A DNA stretch of 11,509 bases from the NCBI GenBank assembly GCA_025363325.1, contig JANYEF010000112.1:1-11509 (forward strand), read 5' to 3'. The notes beneath the pieces were generated by a model that saw only the letters and a program-made list of their open reading frames with translations, was not told the origin of the DNA and ran no database searches. The position numbers and the translations under genes were made by a program. This document shows positions 1 through 8,168 of this stretch, piece after piece (the first letter of the stretch is position 1; each line of letters starts with the position of its first letter). The stretch is from Nitrospira sp. (GTDB lineage Bacteria > Nitrospirota > Nitrospiria > Nitrospirales > Nitrospiraceae).

Positions 1-432
1 CTCGGGCAGCTGTATGCCAACGGGCGGGGCATGCCGCAGGACTATGCGACGGCACGGGGATGGTACGAGAAAGCCGCCACCCAGGGCCATGCGGGGGCGC
101 AGAGCCAGCTCGGGCAGCTGTATGCCGATGGGCGGGGCGTGCCGCAGGATTATAAAAAGGCACGACAGTGGTGGGAGCAAGCGGCGTTACAGGGAAACCC
201 GCAGGCGCAGTTCAACCTCGGGCAGCTGTATGCCAACGGGCGGGGCATGCCGCAGGACTATGCGACGGCACGGGGATGGTACGAGAAAGCCGCCGTCCAG
301 GGCCATGCGTGGGCACAGGCCCAACTTGGGCAGCTGTATGCCAACGGGCGCGGCGTCTCGCAAGACTATGCGACGGCACGGGGGTGGTACGAGAAATCCG
401 CTGCCCAGGGCAACGCCTGGGCGCAGGCTCAG
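1..432 (+). repeat. Four in-frame 108-bp tandem units encoding Sel1 repeats
   Basis: Units begin at 1, 109, 217 and 325, each 108 bp (36 codons) and each opening with the codons for LGQLYA. Bases 1-78 are identical to 217-294, whereas unit 2 (109-216) differs at many positions. Copies 1 and 3 therefore look recently duplicated or homogenised by recombination. A fifth, degenerate unit begins at 433. Confidence 0.9.
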
Positions 433-726
433 CTCGCGCTGTTGTAGCCAATGGGCGGTGGGTGTCTATACGACGGCACAGCAGCGGTGGGAGCGTGCGG
501 CGTAACAGGTTAGACGCACCGGCGTCGTTCCACTTTGGTTGGCTGTATGAACCGGGACAAGGTGTTTCGCAAAACGATGTGCGTACATCCATGTGGCTCA
601 ACCTGGCTGGAGCACATGGAGATACGACTGGAACCGAGGATCGTGCTGCTCTGTCAAACGAATGACCCCTGCTAGATTGTCGAGACGCACAAGCTATCGT
701 GGGAGTGGATACCGAAGACACCGTAA
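1..726 (+). pseudogene. Sel1-repeat (SLR/TPR-like) protein gene, 5' end outside the window, 3' end decayed by frameshifts
   Basis: The frame open from base 1 encodes four 36-residue Sel1-like repeats (pattern LGxLYAxGRGxxQDYxxARxWWExAAxQGxxxAQ), a helical-hairpin solenoid family used as a protein-binding scaffold, often in secreted or periplasmic proteins. It ends at a TAG at 445-447 inside a fifth repeat. Similarity continues past that stop but jumps frames. VANGRW resumes around 447, YTTAQQRWERAA at 467-505, FHFGWLYEPGQGVSQNDVRT then DRAALSNE up to the TGA at 663-665, MTPA from 662, and IVETHKLSWEWIPKTP from 676 to a TAA at 724-726. The last pieces match the usual C-terminal tail of Sel1 proteins (LA..MTPAQIxEAxxLxxEW). 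Compared with intact units, the tract needs about five indels (-1, -7, +1, -1, -1) plus a stop at 504-506. This is gene decay rather than a single error. The repeats before 447 could still be expressed as a shortened protein; the N-terminus and any signal peptide are not visible. Confidence 0.85.
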
Positions 727-796
727 GCCCCTGGCCGAACCACGTGGCCCCGATACACTTCCGTCGATCAATACAAGTGTTTCTCGATACCCCGTC

Positions 797-825
797 TTGA
801 GATTTCCTCCGTCCCCTCCTACAAT
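797..825 (+). promoter_or_regulatory. Sigma70-like promoter for the adhesin-E-like gene
   Basis: A -35 TTGAGA (797-802) and a -10 TACAAT (820-825) are separated by exactly 17 bases, each one mismatch from consensus. Transcription would begin near 832. That gives a very short leader of about 15 bases, which still includes the GAGG Shine-Dalgarno at 838-841. Not experimentally supported. Confidence 0.65.
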
Positions 826-846
826 ACGCTTCCCTGCGAGGTTCCC

Positions 847-1335
847 ATGACGTTATTTATTCGCCTTTACCGTTGTTTCCCGGTGCCATACTTCGTCACG
901 CACCATGCGAGTCCATTCCTCAAGTTGCCTCTGACCCACGGGTTGGGTTTTTGGTTACTGATAACGCTCCTGTTGCTGAGCAGTGTTCCAGCGTATGCGG
1001 GGTGGGTGTTGACGAGTGGCGACGACGAAGCAGGACTGACGGTGTACGTCGATCCAGATACTCTTCTACGCAAAGGGAATCTAGTGAAAATGTGGCAATT
1101 GTACGACTATAAGACTGTACAAGCCGTGGCGGGCGACTCGCTCTTGTCTATCAAGCGACAAAACGAATACGACTGTGCAGAAGAGCGTACACGCATGCTT
1201 GCGTATACGTGGTTCTCGAGCAACATGGGGAAAGGGAGAGTCGTTTATAGAACTGCGGATGAACAACAGTGGGAACCAATTGTCCCACGTAGTATCGATC
1301 GATCTCTGTGGAAAGTGGCGTGCGGTAAGCAGTGA
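847..1335 (+). CDS. Secreted surface-adhesin protein E-like protein
   Basis: 162 residues. An N-terminal export signal is visible: a hydrophobic core at about residues 35-47 (FWLLITLLLLSSV) ending in AYA, with probable signal peptidase I cleavage after Ala51. The mature part is about 111 residues. It has the pattern I associate with the surface-adhesin E family: GW near the start, a YVDPDTLLRKGNLVKMW block at 67-83, a DC..ERTR motif around Cys110, and WxxIVP...LWKVAC ending near Cys159. The two cysteines probably form a disulfide in the periplasm or at the cell surface. The family is named after a Haemophilus adhesin, but for most members the function is unknown, so an adhesion role is only a label here. 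The ATG at 847 has a GAGG 5 bases upstream and fits the promoter. It leaves an unusually long n-region of about 34 residues; an in-frame TTG at 925 or 943 would give a more typical signal peptide. Confidence 0.75.
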   Translation: MTLFIRLYRCFPVPYFVTHHASPFLKLPLTHGLGFWLLITLLLLSSVPAYAGWVLTSGDDEAGLTVYVDPDTLLRKGNLVKMWQLYDYKTVQAVAGDSLLSIKRQNEYDCAEERTRMLAYTWFSSNMGKGRVVYRTADEQQWEPIVPRSIDRSLWKVACGKQ

Positions 1336-1528
1336 TGCTGCCCGAGAGCACTCTTGTCAATCACCCGCAAGATCACCCGCATTATTCATGGCATGGAGAT
1401 TGTCCGGCTTGATCAATCAACGCGTGTGGAGATAGGCATCAGTCAGCGGCAACCGTCCACGCGAGTCGACGTGCTGCGGCTGGCCAAGGCTTAGATCGTG
1501 GAGTTGGTGGCATGAAGAGGGGGGCAGC
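1336..1528 (+). other. Spacer between two + strand genes, with a short direct repeat and a doubtful mini-ORF
   Basis: The 10-mer ATCACCCGCA occurs at 1360-1369 and 1372-1381 (period 12). An open stretch from ATG 1393 to TAG 1492-1494 would encode 33 residues, but it has no Shine-Dalgarno and I recognise no family. No convincing terminator or promoter is visible. Confidence 0.35.
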
Positions 1529-1765
1529 ATGCGGCGTTGGTTTATCCTATGGGCGCTGCTCGTGATGGTGGCCGCCGCAATTGCCGGTTGGCAGGAAATC
1601 AAGAATAGGGATGAAGAAGCGCAAACGAAGGTGCTCTGGAACCAGCTGACCGGAACTAACGATCTTTCTTCCCTCGCTGAGTGTATTGAAAAGAGAGAGT
1701 ACGGGATGGACATCGAGAAGTGCGTGGGAATTGAGGCGGCAATCAACAAAACCCTCGGGCGATAG
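1529..1765 (+). CDS. Small membrane-anchored or exported protein of unknown function
   Basis: 78 residues. It starts with MRRW and one hydrophobic segment at about residues 4-20 (WFILWALLVMVAAAIAG), preceded by two arginines. This fits either an N-terminal membrane anchor with the rest in the periplasm, or an uncleaved signal. The remaining roughly 57 residues are charged and probably helical, with two cysteines (Cys52 in LAECIEKREYG and Cys65 in DIEKCVGIEA) spaced 13 apart, a possible disulfide-held hairpin. A purine-rich GAAGAGGGGGG ends about 4-5 bases before the ATG and is a strong ribosome binding site, which is the main reason to believe the gene. I do not recognise the family. It lies 193 bases after the adhesin-E-like gene in the same direction; co-transcription is possible but not shown. 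Confidence 0.6.
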   Translation: MRRWFILWALLVMVAAAIAGWQEIKNRDEEAQTKVLWNQLTGTNDLSSLAECIEKREYGMDIEKCVGIEAAINKTLGR

Positions 1766-1890
1766 CGTGGGAGACTTGCAGACATGACGCTGCGCATTGC
1801 GGGAGCACAGGGGATTGGCCAGGCTACCTCGACATTTCTGTCGGTCGCCAAGCAAGATTTATTTCTTTTCTGAATTATCTGAGAGGGAGG
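1766..1890. other. Convergent intergenic region between the + strand accessory genes and atpC
   Basis: Both flanking genes end here, so a bidirectional terminator is expected. The best hairpin is CGACA-TTTC-TGTCG at 1830-1843 (5 bp), with no T-run directly after it on either strand. I cannot call an intrinsic terminator. Confidence 0.3.
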
Positions 1891-2310
1891 TCAGTGACTG
1901 GTCTTGCGGGCACGGTCGGCAATCTTCTTGCGGAGGCGAGCTTTTTCGAGGCTGATTTCGGCTTCTTTGACTTCAGACGGCAAGCCGCCAGCCTTCAAGC
2001 GCTGTTCGGCCTTGTCCACCGACGCTTGTGCGCGGTCGACGTCGATATCTTCGGCCTTCTCGGCAATCTCGGCCATGATCGTCACTTTGGTTGGTGTGAC
2101 TTCCGCATAGCCCCAGAGGATAGCCATGTGGTTGGTCTGGTCTCCGACGCGATAACGAAGCTCGCCGATACGTAGGGTAGAAAGGAAATGACAGTGCCCT
2201 GGCAACACGCCGAATTCACCCTCTGAGCCTGGCGCAATGACCTCATCTACCTGCTGGCTCAACAACAACTTATCCGGTGTCACAACCTCTAACAGAATCT
2301 TCCCTGCCAT
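1891..2310 (-). CDS. atpC: F1Fo ATP synthase epsilon subunit
   Basis: 139 residues, the normal length for bacterial epsilon. This central-stalk subunit binds gamma, contacts the c-ring and can inhibit ATP hydrolysis through its C-terminal helices. The N-terminal beta-sandwich is clear: LEVVTPDKLLLSQQVDEVIA, then PGSEGEFGVLPGHCHFLSTL at about 27-46, and the GYAEV strand near 67-71, where many homologues have GGFAEV. The C-terminal half from about residue 90 is an alanine- and charge-rich helical hairpin. The ATG at 2308-2310 is preceded by AGGAG with a short spacer. It is the last gene of the atp cluster. Unlike its neighbours it is separated from atpD by a 115-base spacer that carries a long inverted repeat, which may influence how much epsilon is made relative to beta. 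Confidence 0.97.
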   Translation of the reverse strand: MAGKILLEVVTPDKLLLSQQVDEVIAPGSEGEFGVLPGHCHFLSTLRIGELRYRVGDQTNHMAILWGYAEVTPTKVTIMAEIAEKAEDIDVDRAQASVDKAEQRLKAGGLPSEVKEAEISLEKARLRKKIADRARKTSH

Positions 2311-2334
2311 ATCTCTCCTACGTGCTCATCAAAA

Positions 2335-2425
2335 GGTATAAGCAGGCGGGATGCTCTGACGTGCGCGCATCGATCGAGCACCGTTTCATCGTGCGCGGTC
2401 TGCGAGCACAAGAGCGCCCGCCTAC

Positions 2426-2432
<7 letters not shown>
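2335..2432 (-). repeat. Long inverted repeat / predicted RNA hairpin spanning the atpD stop codon and the atpD-atpC spacer
   Basis: The arm GGTATAAGCAGGCGGG (2335-2350) is answered by CCCGCCTACTTATACC (2417-2432). On the + strand there is one C/A mismatch (2343/2424). In the atp mRNA, made from the - strand, this becomes a G-U wobble, so all 16 positions pair. After a small internal asymmetry, GCTCT (2353-2357) can pair with AGAGC (2411-2415). The interior can also fold, for example GCGCA with TGCGC. The atpD codons for the last Lys-Val and the stop lie inside one arm, and TTTT follows the other arm on the transcript. It could be an mRNA-stability or translational-coupling element, a weak attenuator, or a small inserted palindromic element. 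I see no target-site duplication. Confidence 0.75.
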
Positions 2433-3868
<1,436 letters not shown>

Positions 3869-3895
3869 GGCTCACTCCTTCTTCAACGTGGCGGA

Positions 3896-4774
3896 CTATT
3901 TCAGCGCTTCGGCACCGCCGACGATGTCCATCAGCTCTTTGGTAATGGCGGTCTGGCGGGTCTTGTTGTAATGCAAGGTCACTTTCTTGATCAGTTGTCC
4001 TGCGTTCCGTGTCGCGCCGTCCATCGCCGACATCCTGGCCCCATGTTCCGCTGCGGCTGATTCCAGCAGAATACGAAACGTCTGTGTTTGGAAATGTTTC
4101 GGAATGAATACGTTCAAGAGGTCAGCTTCGTCCGGTTCATAGAGGTAGCTCCCGCCGGTCGTGCCTTCCGCCTGCGCCATCCCAAACTCGGCTGCGGCAT
4201 CGACGGGGAACAGCTTCTCCACAATCACACGCTGTTGAATGGCTGACTTGAATTCGTTATAGACAATGTAGAGTTCGTCGAAGGTGCCTTTGACGAAGTG
4301 GTCGGTCAGATCGCCGCCGATATCGATGGCATGTTCGAACGTGAGCTTATCGAAGATGCCGGTCCACTCTTGCCTGATCGGCCAGGTGCGCCGACGAAAG
4401 TAGTCGCGGCCTTTGCGCCCCACGATTGCCAAACTGACCTGCAATCCCTGGGCTTCGCATTGCCGCACAAACTCCGTACTCTTCCGCACGATATTGCCAT
4501 TGAATCCGCCGCACAGCCCGCGATCGCTCGTGACGACGAGCACTTCGACCTTCTTTCCTTCGCGCTTCTGCAACAGGGGATGCGAAGACCGATTCACGCG
4601 CTGACTCAGGTTGCTGAGCACCCCCCGCATCTTGAGGGCGTAGGGACGCGCTGCCAAAATGCGGTCCTGCGACCGTTTCAGCTTTGCCGCGGCCACCATC
4701 TTCATGGCCTTGGTAATCTTTTGTGTATTTTTAAACGCCGCAATTTTTCGGCGTAGCGATTGAAGACTCGGCAT
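3896..4774 (-). CDS. atpG: F1Fo ATP synthase gamma subunit
   Basis: 292 residues, typical for gamma, the rotating shaft inside the alpha3beta3 head. Both conserved ends are present. The N-terminal helix reads LRRKIAAFKNTQKITKAMKM followed by VAAAKL. The C-terminal helix includes SAMDGATRNAGQLI and ends with TAITKELMDIVGGAEAL. The central Rossmann-like domain shows SDRGLCGGFN. The ATG is at 4772-4774. The ribosome binding site is weak (TAAGAAAGA just before the ATG), unlike the strong AAGGAG sites of atpA and atpD. Its 67-base upstream spacer consists largely of a heptamer repeat. Gamma is needed at one copy per three beta, so weak initiation would be consistent with stoichiometry, but that is inference. 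Confidence 0.98.
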   Translation of the reverse strand: MPSLQSLRRKIAAFKNTQKITKAMKMVAAAKLKRSQDRILAARPYALKMRGVLSNLSQRVNRSSHPLLQKREGKKVEVLVVTSDRGLCGGFNGNIVRKSTEFVRQCEAQGLQVSLAIVGRKGRDYFRRRTWPIRQEWTGIFDKLTFEHAIDIGGDLTDHFVKGTFDELYIVYNEFKSAIQQRVIVEKLFPVDAAAEFGMAQAEGTTGGSYLYEPDEADLLNVFIPKHFQTQTFRILLESAAAEHGARMSAMDGATRNAGQLIKKVTLHYNKTRQTAITKELMDIVGGAEALK

Positions 4775-4780
4775 TCTTTC

Positions 4781-4829
4781 TTAGCTTTCAGCAATCAGTC
4801 TTCAGCTCTCAGCTCAATGCTGATAGCTG
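4781..4829 (-). repeat. Seven degenerate heptamer repeats in the atpA-atpG spacer
   Basis: On the + strand the spacer reads as consecutive heptamers of the type TCAGCTC: TTAGCTT, TCAGCAA, TCAGTCT, TCAGCTC, TCAGCTC, AATGCTG, ATAGCTG. On the mRNA this is GAGCTGA-like. It fills nearly all the space between the atpA stop and the atpG start, including the position where a Shine-Dalgarno for atpG would be expected. Confidence 0.7.
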
Positions 4830-4841
4830 ACGTGCTAATGG

Positions 4842-6359
4842 CTACTTCGCTCCGTACCCCATCTTCTGCTTAAAGGTCGCGATAATTTCTTTCAATCTGC
4901 CAGTGACCTTGTCATCGATTTTCCCAATGCTCGCAATTTCCTTCTTCAACTCGGGATGGTGCTGTTGGACGTAGTGCAGCAGGTCGGCTTCAAATTGTTG
5001 CACTCTATCGACGGGTACATCGTCCAGGTATCCGTTGACGCCGGCGTAAATCGATAGCACTTGATCGGCAACCGGCATCGGTTTGTATTGCCCCTGCTTG
5101 AGTAACTCCACCATCCGAACGCCGCGCGCCAGCTGCATCTGCGTTGCTTTGTCGAGCTCGCTGCCGAACTGCGAGAACGCGGCCATTTCGCGGTACTGTG
5201 CGAGGTCGAGCCGAAGGGTACCAGCCACCTGCTTCATGGTCTTAATCTGAGCCGAACCTCCGACACGGGAGACCGAGAGACCCACGTTAATTGCGGGACG
5301 AATGCCGGAGTAGAACAGATCGCTGCCGAGATAGATTTGCCCGTCGGTGATCGAAATGACATTGGTCGGAATGTAGGCGGACACGTCACCGGCTTGCGTT
5401 TCAATGATCGGCAGTGCGGTGAGGCTTCCCCCGCCAAGCTTGTCGCTGAGCTTGGCTGCACGCTCCAACAACCGGGAGTGCAGATAGAACACGTCGCCCG
5501 GATAGGCTTCGCGGCCTGGCGGACGACGGAGCAACAGAGACAGCTGACGATAGGCCACGGCGTGCTTGGAGAGATCATCATAGACGATCAACGCATGTTT
5601 GCCGTTATCCCGGAAGTACTCGCCGATGGCTGCACCGGAGAAGGGTGCCAGGTACTGCATGGGCGCCGCATCGCTCGCGGTGGCCGCCACCACGATGCTG
5701 TAATCCATCGCGTGGTTCTCTTCGAGCGTCTTAACGACACGTGCCACGGTTGACCGTTTCTGTCCGATGGCAACATAGATACAGAAGACGTCGAGACCCT
5801 TTTGATTGATAATCGTATCGACGGCAATGGCGGTTTTGCCGGTCTGTCGGTCGCCGATGATCAACTCACGCTGCCCGCGGCCGATTGGGATCATGGCGTC
5901 GATGGCCTTGATGCCCGTTTGCAATGGTTCGCGCACCGACTGACGTGTATTCACGCCGGGGGCAACCACTTCAATACGGGACGAGAGCGACGATTTGATT
6001 GGGCCCTTGCCATCGATGGGCTGGCCAATCGCGTTGACCACACGGCCGATTAAGGCTTCGCCGACTGGAATTTCAGCAATACGTCCCGTGCGCTTGACCG
6101 GATCGCCTTCCTTGACTCCGACGTCATCGCCCATAAGCACGGCGCCGACGTTGTCTTCTTCAAGATTCAGCGCGATCCCGTAGAGGCCGCCGGGGAATTC
6201 GAGCATTTCACCGGCCATGGCGCCGTCGAGACCATAGACCTTGGCAATTCCGTCTCCAACCTGGATGACTGAGCCGGTCTCCTTGACGTCGACCTGCTTG
6301 TCGAAGCCTTTGATCTTTTCTTTGATGATCGAACTAATTTCTTCTGCCTTGATCTGCAT
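4842..6359 (-). CDS. atpA: F1Fo ATP synthase alpha subunit
   Basis: 505 residues, the usual length for alpha, the non-catalytic nucleotide-binding partner of beta. The N-terminal segment (MQIKAEEISSIIKEKIKGFD) is the part that binds delta at the top of F1. Next come the beta-barrel (VIQVGDGIAKVYGLDGAMAGEM, about 31-52) and the P-loop GDRQTGKT at 169-176. IVYDDLSKHAVAYRQ covers the Walker B region, and GLSVSRVGGSAQ carries the conserved arginine that reaches into the catalytic site of beta. The C-terminal helical domain is intact. The start is close-packed on atpH: its ATG begins 2 bases after the atpH stop codon, and the AAGGAG that serves it overlaps the end of atpH, so translational coupling of atpH and atpA is likely. 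Confidence 0.99.
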   Translation of the reverse strand: MQIKAEEISSIIKEKIKGFDKQVDVKETGSVIQVGDGIAKVYGLDGAMAGEMLEFPGGLYGIALNLEEDNVGAVLMGDDVGVKEGDPVKRTGRIAEIPVGEALIGRVVNAIGQPIDGKGPIKSSLSSRIEVVAPGVNTRQSVREPLQTGIKAIDAMIPIGRGQRELIIGDRQTGKTAIAVDTIINQKGLDVFCIYVAIGQKRSTVARVVKTLEENHAMDYSIVVAATASDAAPMQYLAPFSGAAIGEYFRDNGKHALIVYDDLSKHAVAYRQLSLLLRRPPGREAYPGDVFYLHSRLLERAAKLSDKLGGGSLTALPIIETQAGDVSAYIPTNVISITDGQIYLGSDLFYSGIRPAINVGLSVSRVGGSAQIKTMKQVAGTLRLDLAQYREMAAFSQFGSELDKATQMQLARGVRMVELLKQGQYKPMPVADQVLSIYAGVNGYLDDVPVDRVQQFEADLLHYVQQHHPELKKEIASIGKIDDKVTGRLKEIIATFKQKMGYGAK

Positions 6360-6361
6360 GG

Positions 6362-6901
6362 CTACTCCTTCGTCAACAGACTCTGCATCGCTTGTAACCG
6401 GCCACGGACGGTGCTATCGACCACCGTGCTGCCAAGATGGATCTGCACGCCGGCGAGATGGCGTGCATCCGTATAAAATTTCACGTCGATTTGACGCTTG
6501 AGCGTTTCGCGTAGCCGCGTGCTGATTCGATCTTGTTCAGCTGGGGGCAAGGCCACAGCTGAGGACACGGTGATTTGCTGGGTGCCTTTCGACGCATCGG
6601 CAAGCTTCGCGAAGGCCTCGGCGATTTCAGGGAGAAAACCGACGCGATTCTTCTTCACCAACTGTGCGAGAAAGGTTCGTCCAACGGGAGGACTCCTCAG
6701 GCGTGATCCGAGTTCTGCGAGGACGGCAATTTTGTCTTCGGCGCCAAAGACCGGCGAGGCCACGACATGGCGCAGCGCGACCGAGTCCTTGATCGCGTGA
6801 CCCAACCCCGTTAAGGCTGCACGGGTTGGCTCAATGCTGGATTCGTCGAGTAGCTCGAAGAGTGCCTGTGCGTAACGTCGCGCCACTGCTGTCTTAATCA
6901 C
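6362..6901 (-). CDS. atpH: F1Fo ATP synthase delta subunit
   Basis: 179 residues from the GTG start chosen here, matching the family norm of about 175-180. Delta sits on top of F1 and joins alpha to the b-subunit peripheral stalk. The N-terminal helical domain is recognisable from VARRYAQALFELLDE onward. The C-terminal part holds the expected segment DVKFYTDARHLAGVQIHLGS followed by VVDSTVRGRLQAMQSLL. The frame stays open upstream to a TTG at 6974-6976, which would add 25 residues rich in Lys, Ser and Arg that do not look like delta. I prefer the GTG at 6899-6901 because family similarity starts there and because a promoter is predicted whose start site would lie downstream of the TTG. The Shine-Dalgarno at the GTG is poor, so the start is not certain. 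It is the first gene of atpHAGDC in the window; no b-subunit gene precedes it. Confidence 0.93.
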   Translation of the reverse strand: MIKTAVARRYAQALFELLDESSIEPTRAALTGLGHAIKDSVALRHVVASPVFGAEDKIAVLAELGSRLRSPPVGRTFLAQLVKKNRVGFLPEIAEAFAKLADASKGTQQITVSSAVALPPAEQDRISTRLRETLKRQIDVKFYTDARHLAGVQIHLGSTVVDSTVRGRLQAMQSLLTKE

Positions 6902-6944
6902 TACACTGATCCGTTCGTTTTTCTTTTTGACAAAGGTGGAAGCC

Positions 6945-7004
6945 TTCGTGCTCTTACACGAAAAGCGGCGCGCCAAGTTAGCATTGGCAGATGAGGACTG
7001 TCAA
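6945..7004 (-). promoter_or_regulatory. Putative sigma70-like promoter and leader hairpin for atpHAGDC
   Basis: On the - strand a perfect TTGACA -35 (6999-7004 on +) is followed after 18 bases by TAACTT (6975-6980), preceded by TG as in an extended -10. Transcription would start near 6968. The leader then contains a 6-bp hairpin, TTCGTG (6945-6950) with CACGAA (6957-6962). The atp genes may therefore have their own promoter in addition to read-through from mnmA. The -10 is weak. Confidence 0.45.
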
Positions 7005-7029
7005 TACGATGGCGCGAATTATCAGGAAG

Positions 7030-8112
7030 CTATAATGATCGGATGATACCGCCGCCGAGCACGTGATCGTTTCGATAGAAGACCGCAGACTGACCCGGGC
7101 TCAATGCGCGTTGTGGCTCATGGAAGAGAATGCGAAGAGTACTCTCTGAAAGAGGCTGAACGGTCGCAGGTGCGACAGGAGTGGCATACCGGACCTTGAC
7201 CTCGACCTCTGTTGATCCAGTGAGGAGTGAGGAATCGAAGAGGTTCAGATCTGCGACGTCACACTGACTGCGCCGCAACGACTCTTCTGTTCCAAGGACG
7301 ACGGTATTGGTGGCAGGTTGTACGTGCTGTACATAGAGCCTGCGGCCGGTCGCAATACCAAGACCCCGTCGTTGGCCTGGCGTATAGAAGGCGATCCCTT
7401 CATGGGCGCCTAAATATCGACCTTCATCGTCCACGAAGGCCCCTGGTTTTTTGGCGGTCGGCGCTTCCTTCTCGATGAAGGTTCGATAATCGCCGTGGCT
7501 CACGAAGCAAATTTCCTGGCTTTCCTTCAGTTCGTCCACGGGAAGGCCCAAGGCCTCTGCTTCCTTCCATACGTCCGTCTTCTGCATGCCCCCCACAGGA
7601 AAGAGAAGGCGAGCGAGCCAGGACTGACGAAGACGATAGAGGAAGTAGCTTTGATCTTTCTTGGGATCGGCTGCTCGCTGGAGAGTCGACAGCCCCTCGG
7701 ATTCGCCAATGCGAACATAGTGGCCTGTGGCCACAAAATTGATCCCGCGTGCGTCCGCAAGTTCGATGAGACCCCGCAGTTTGACGCGCTCATTGCATCG
7801 AACACAGGGATTGGGCGTTGTGCCTTCGAGATAGCCGGCAATAAAGTCGTCGATGACGCCGGTACGAAAAGTTTCTCTGGTGTCGACTACCTCATGCGGG
7901 ATCTTCAATGTCTGCGCGACATACCGGGCAATGCCAACCTTACAGCACCCACGTTCTTCCCAGCGTTTAGAGACCGAGACTGTTTCGTCTTCGTGTTCCC
8001 AGACCTGAAGGGTGACGCCATGCACGTCGTAGCCCTGGCGGACCAGAAGCGCTGCGGCGACAGAGCTGTCCACTCCACCGCTCATGCCAAGGAGAACTGT
8101 AGGGCGAGCCAT
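7030..8112 (-). CDS. mnmA: tRNA-specific 2-thiouridylase MnmA
   Basis: 360 residues from the ATG chosen here. MnmA is the cytoplasmic ATP-dependent enzyme that thiolates uridine 34 at the wobble position of tRNAs for Lys, Glu and Gln, receiving sulfur through a relay from cysteine desulfurase. The PP-loop is near the N-terminus: LLGMSGGVDSSVAAALL, with SGGVDS at 11-16. The nucleophilic cysteine lies in NPCVRCNERVK (Cys106), and the second catalytic cysteine in SQEICFVSHGDY (Cys202). ATGHY at 128-132 and the C-terminal beta-barrel region (FYTPGQRRGLGI, then ALSPGQSAVFY) are also present. The frame is open to 8232, but the first 40 residues look non-coding; ATG 8110-8112, immediately before ARPTVLLGMSGG, fits the family. 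The Shine-Dalgarno is weak. It follows a bactofilin gene by 56 bases and precedes atpH, an unusual position for this gene. Confidence 0.97.
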   Translation of the reverse strand: MARPTVLLGMSGGVDSSVAAALLVRQGYDVHGVTLQVWEHEDETVSVSKRWEERGCCKVGIARYVAQTLKIPHEVVDTRETFRTGVIDDFIAGYLEGTTPNPCVRCNERVKLRGLIELADARGINFVATGHYVRIGESEGLSTLQRAADPKKDQSYFLYRLRQSWLARLLFPVGGMQKTDVWKEAEALGLPVDELKESQEICFVSHGDYRTFIEKEAPTAKKPGAFVDDEGRYLGAHEGIAFYTPGQRRGLGIATGRRLYVQHVQPATNTVVLGTEESLRRSQCDVADLNLFDSSLLTGSTEVEVKVRYATPVAPATVQPLSESTLRILFHEPQRALSPGQSAVFYRNDHVLGGGIIRSL

Positions 8113-8168
8113 AAGGTCGCTATTGTACTGGGGAGACAGGAAAAGGGAAAGGGGGCTGTTTCCTGCGG

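Noticed and set aside
1..432. The 108-bp tandem repeats as a CRISPR or other non-coding array
   Set aside because: The units are multiples of three, remain in frame and encode the well-known 36-residue Sel1 motif without spacers.
737..746. CCACGTGG palindrome as a second parS site
   Set aside because: Only the 8-bp core matches; the flanking arms lack the TGTT/AACA bases required by ParB.
1830..1843. CGACA-TTTC-TGTCG hairpin as the atp operon terminator
   Set aside because: The stem is only 5 bp and no T-run follows on either strand.
1417..1851. Open frames of 144 and 102 codons on the - strand opposite the small membrane protein
   Set aside because: Neither has a Shine-Dalgarno or protein-like pattern; the + strand frame has both a strong ribosome site and a clear transmembrane segment.
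8113..8168. TACAAT just upstream of mnmA as its own promoter
   Set aside because: No -35-like hexamer lies 16-18 bases upstream; the region is a C/T-rich tract.
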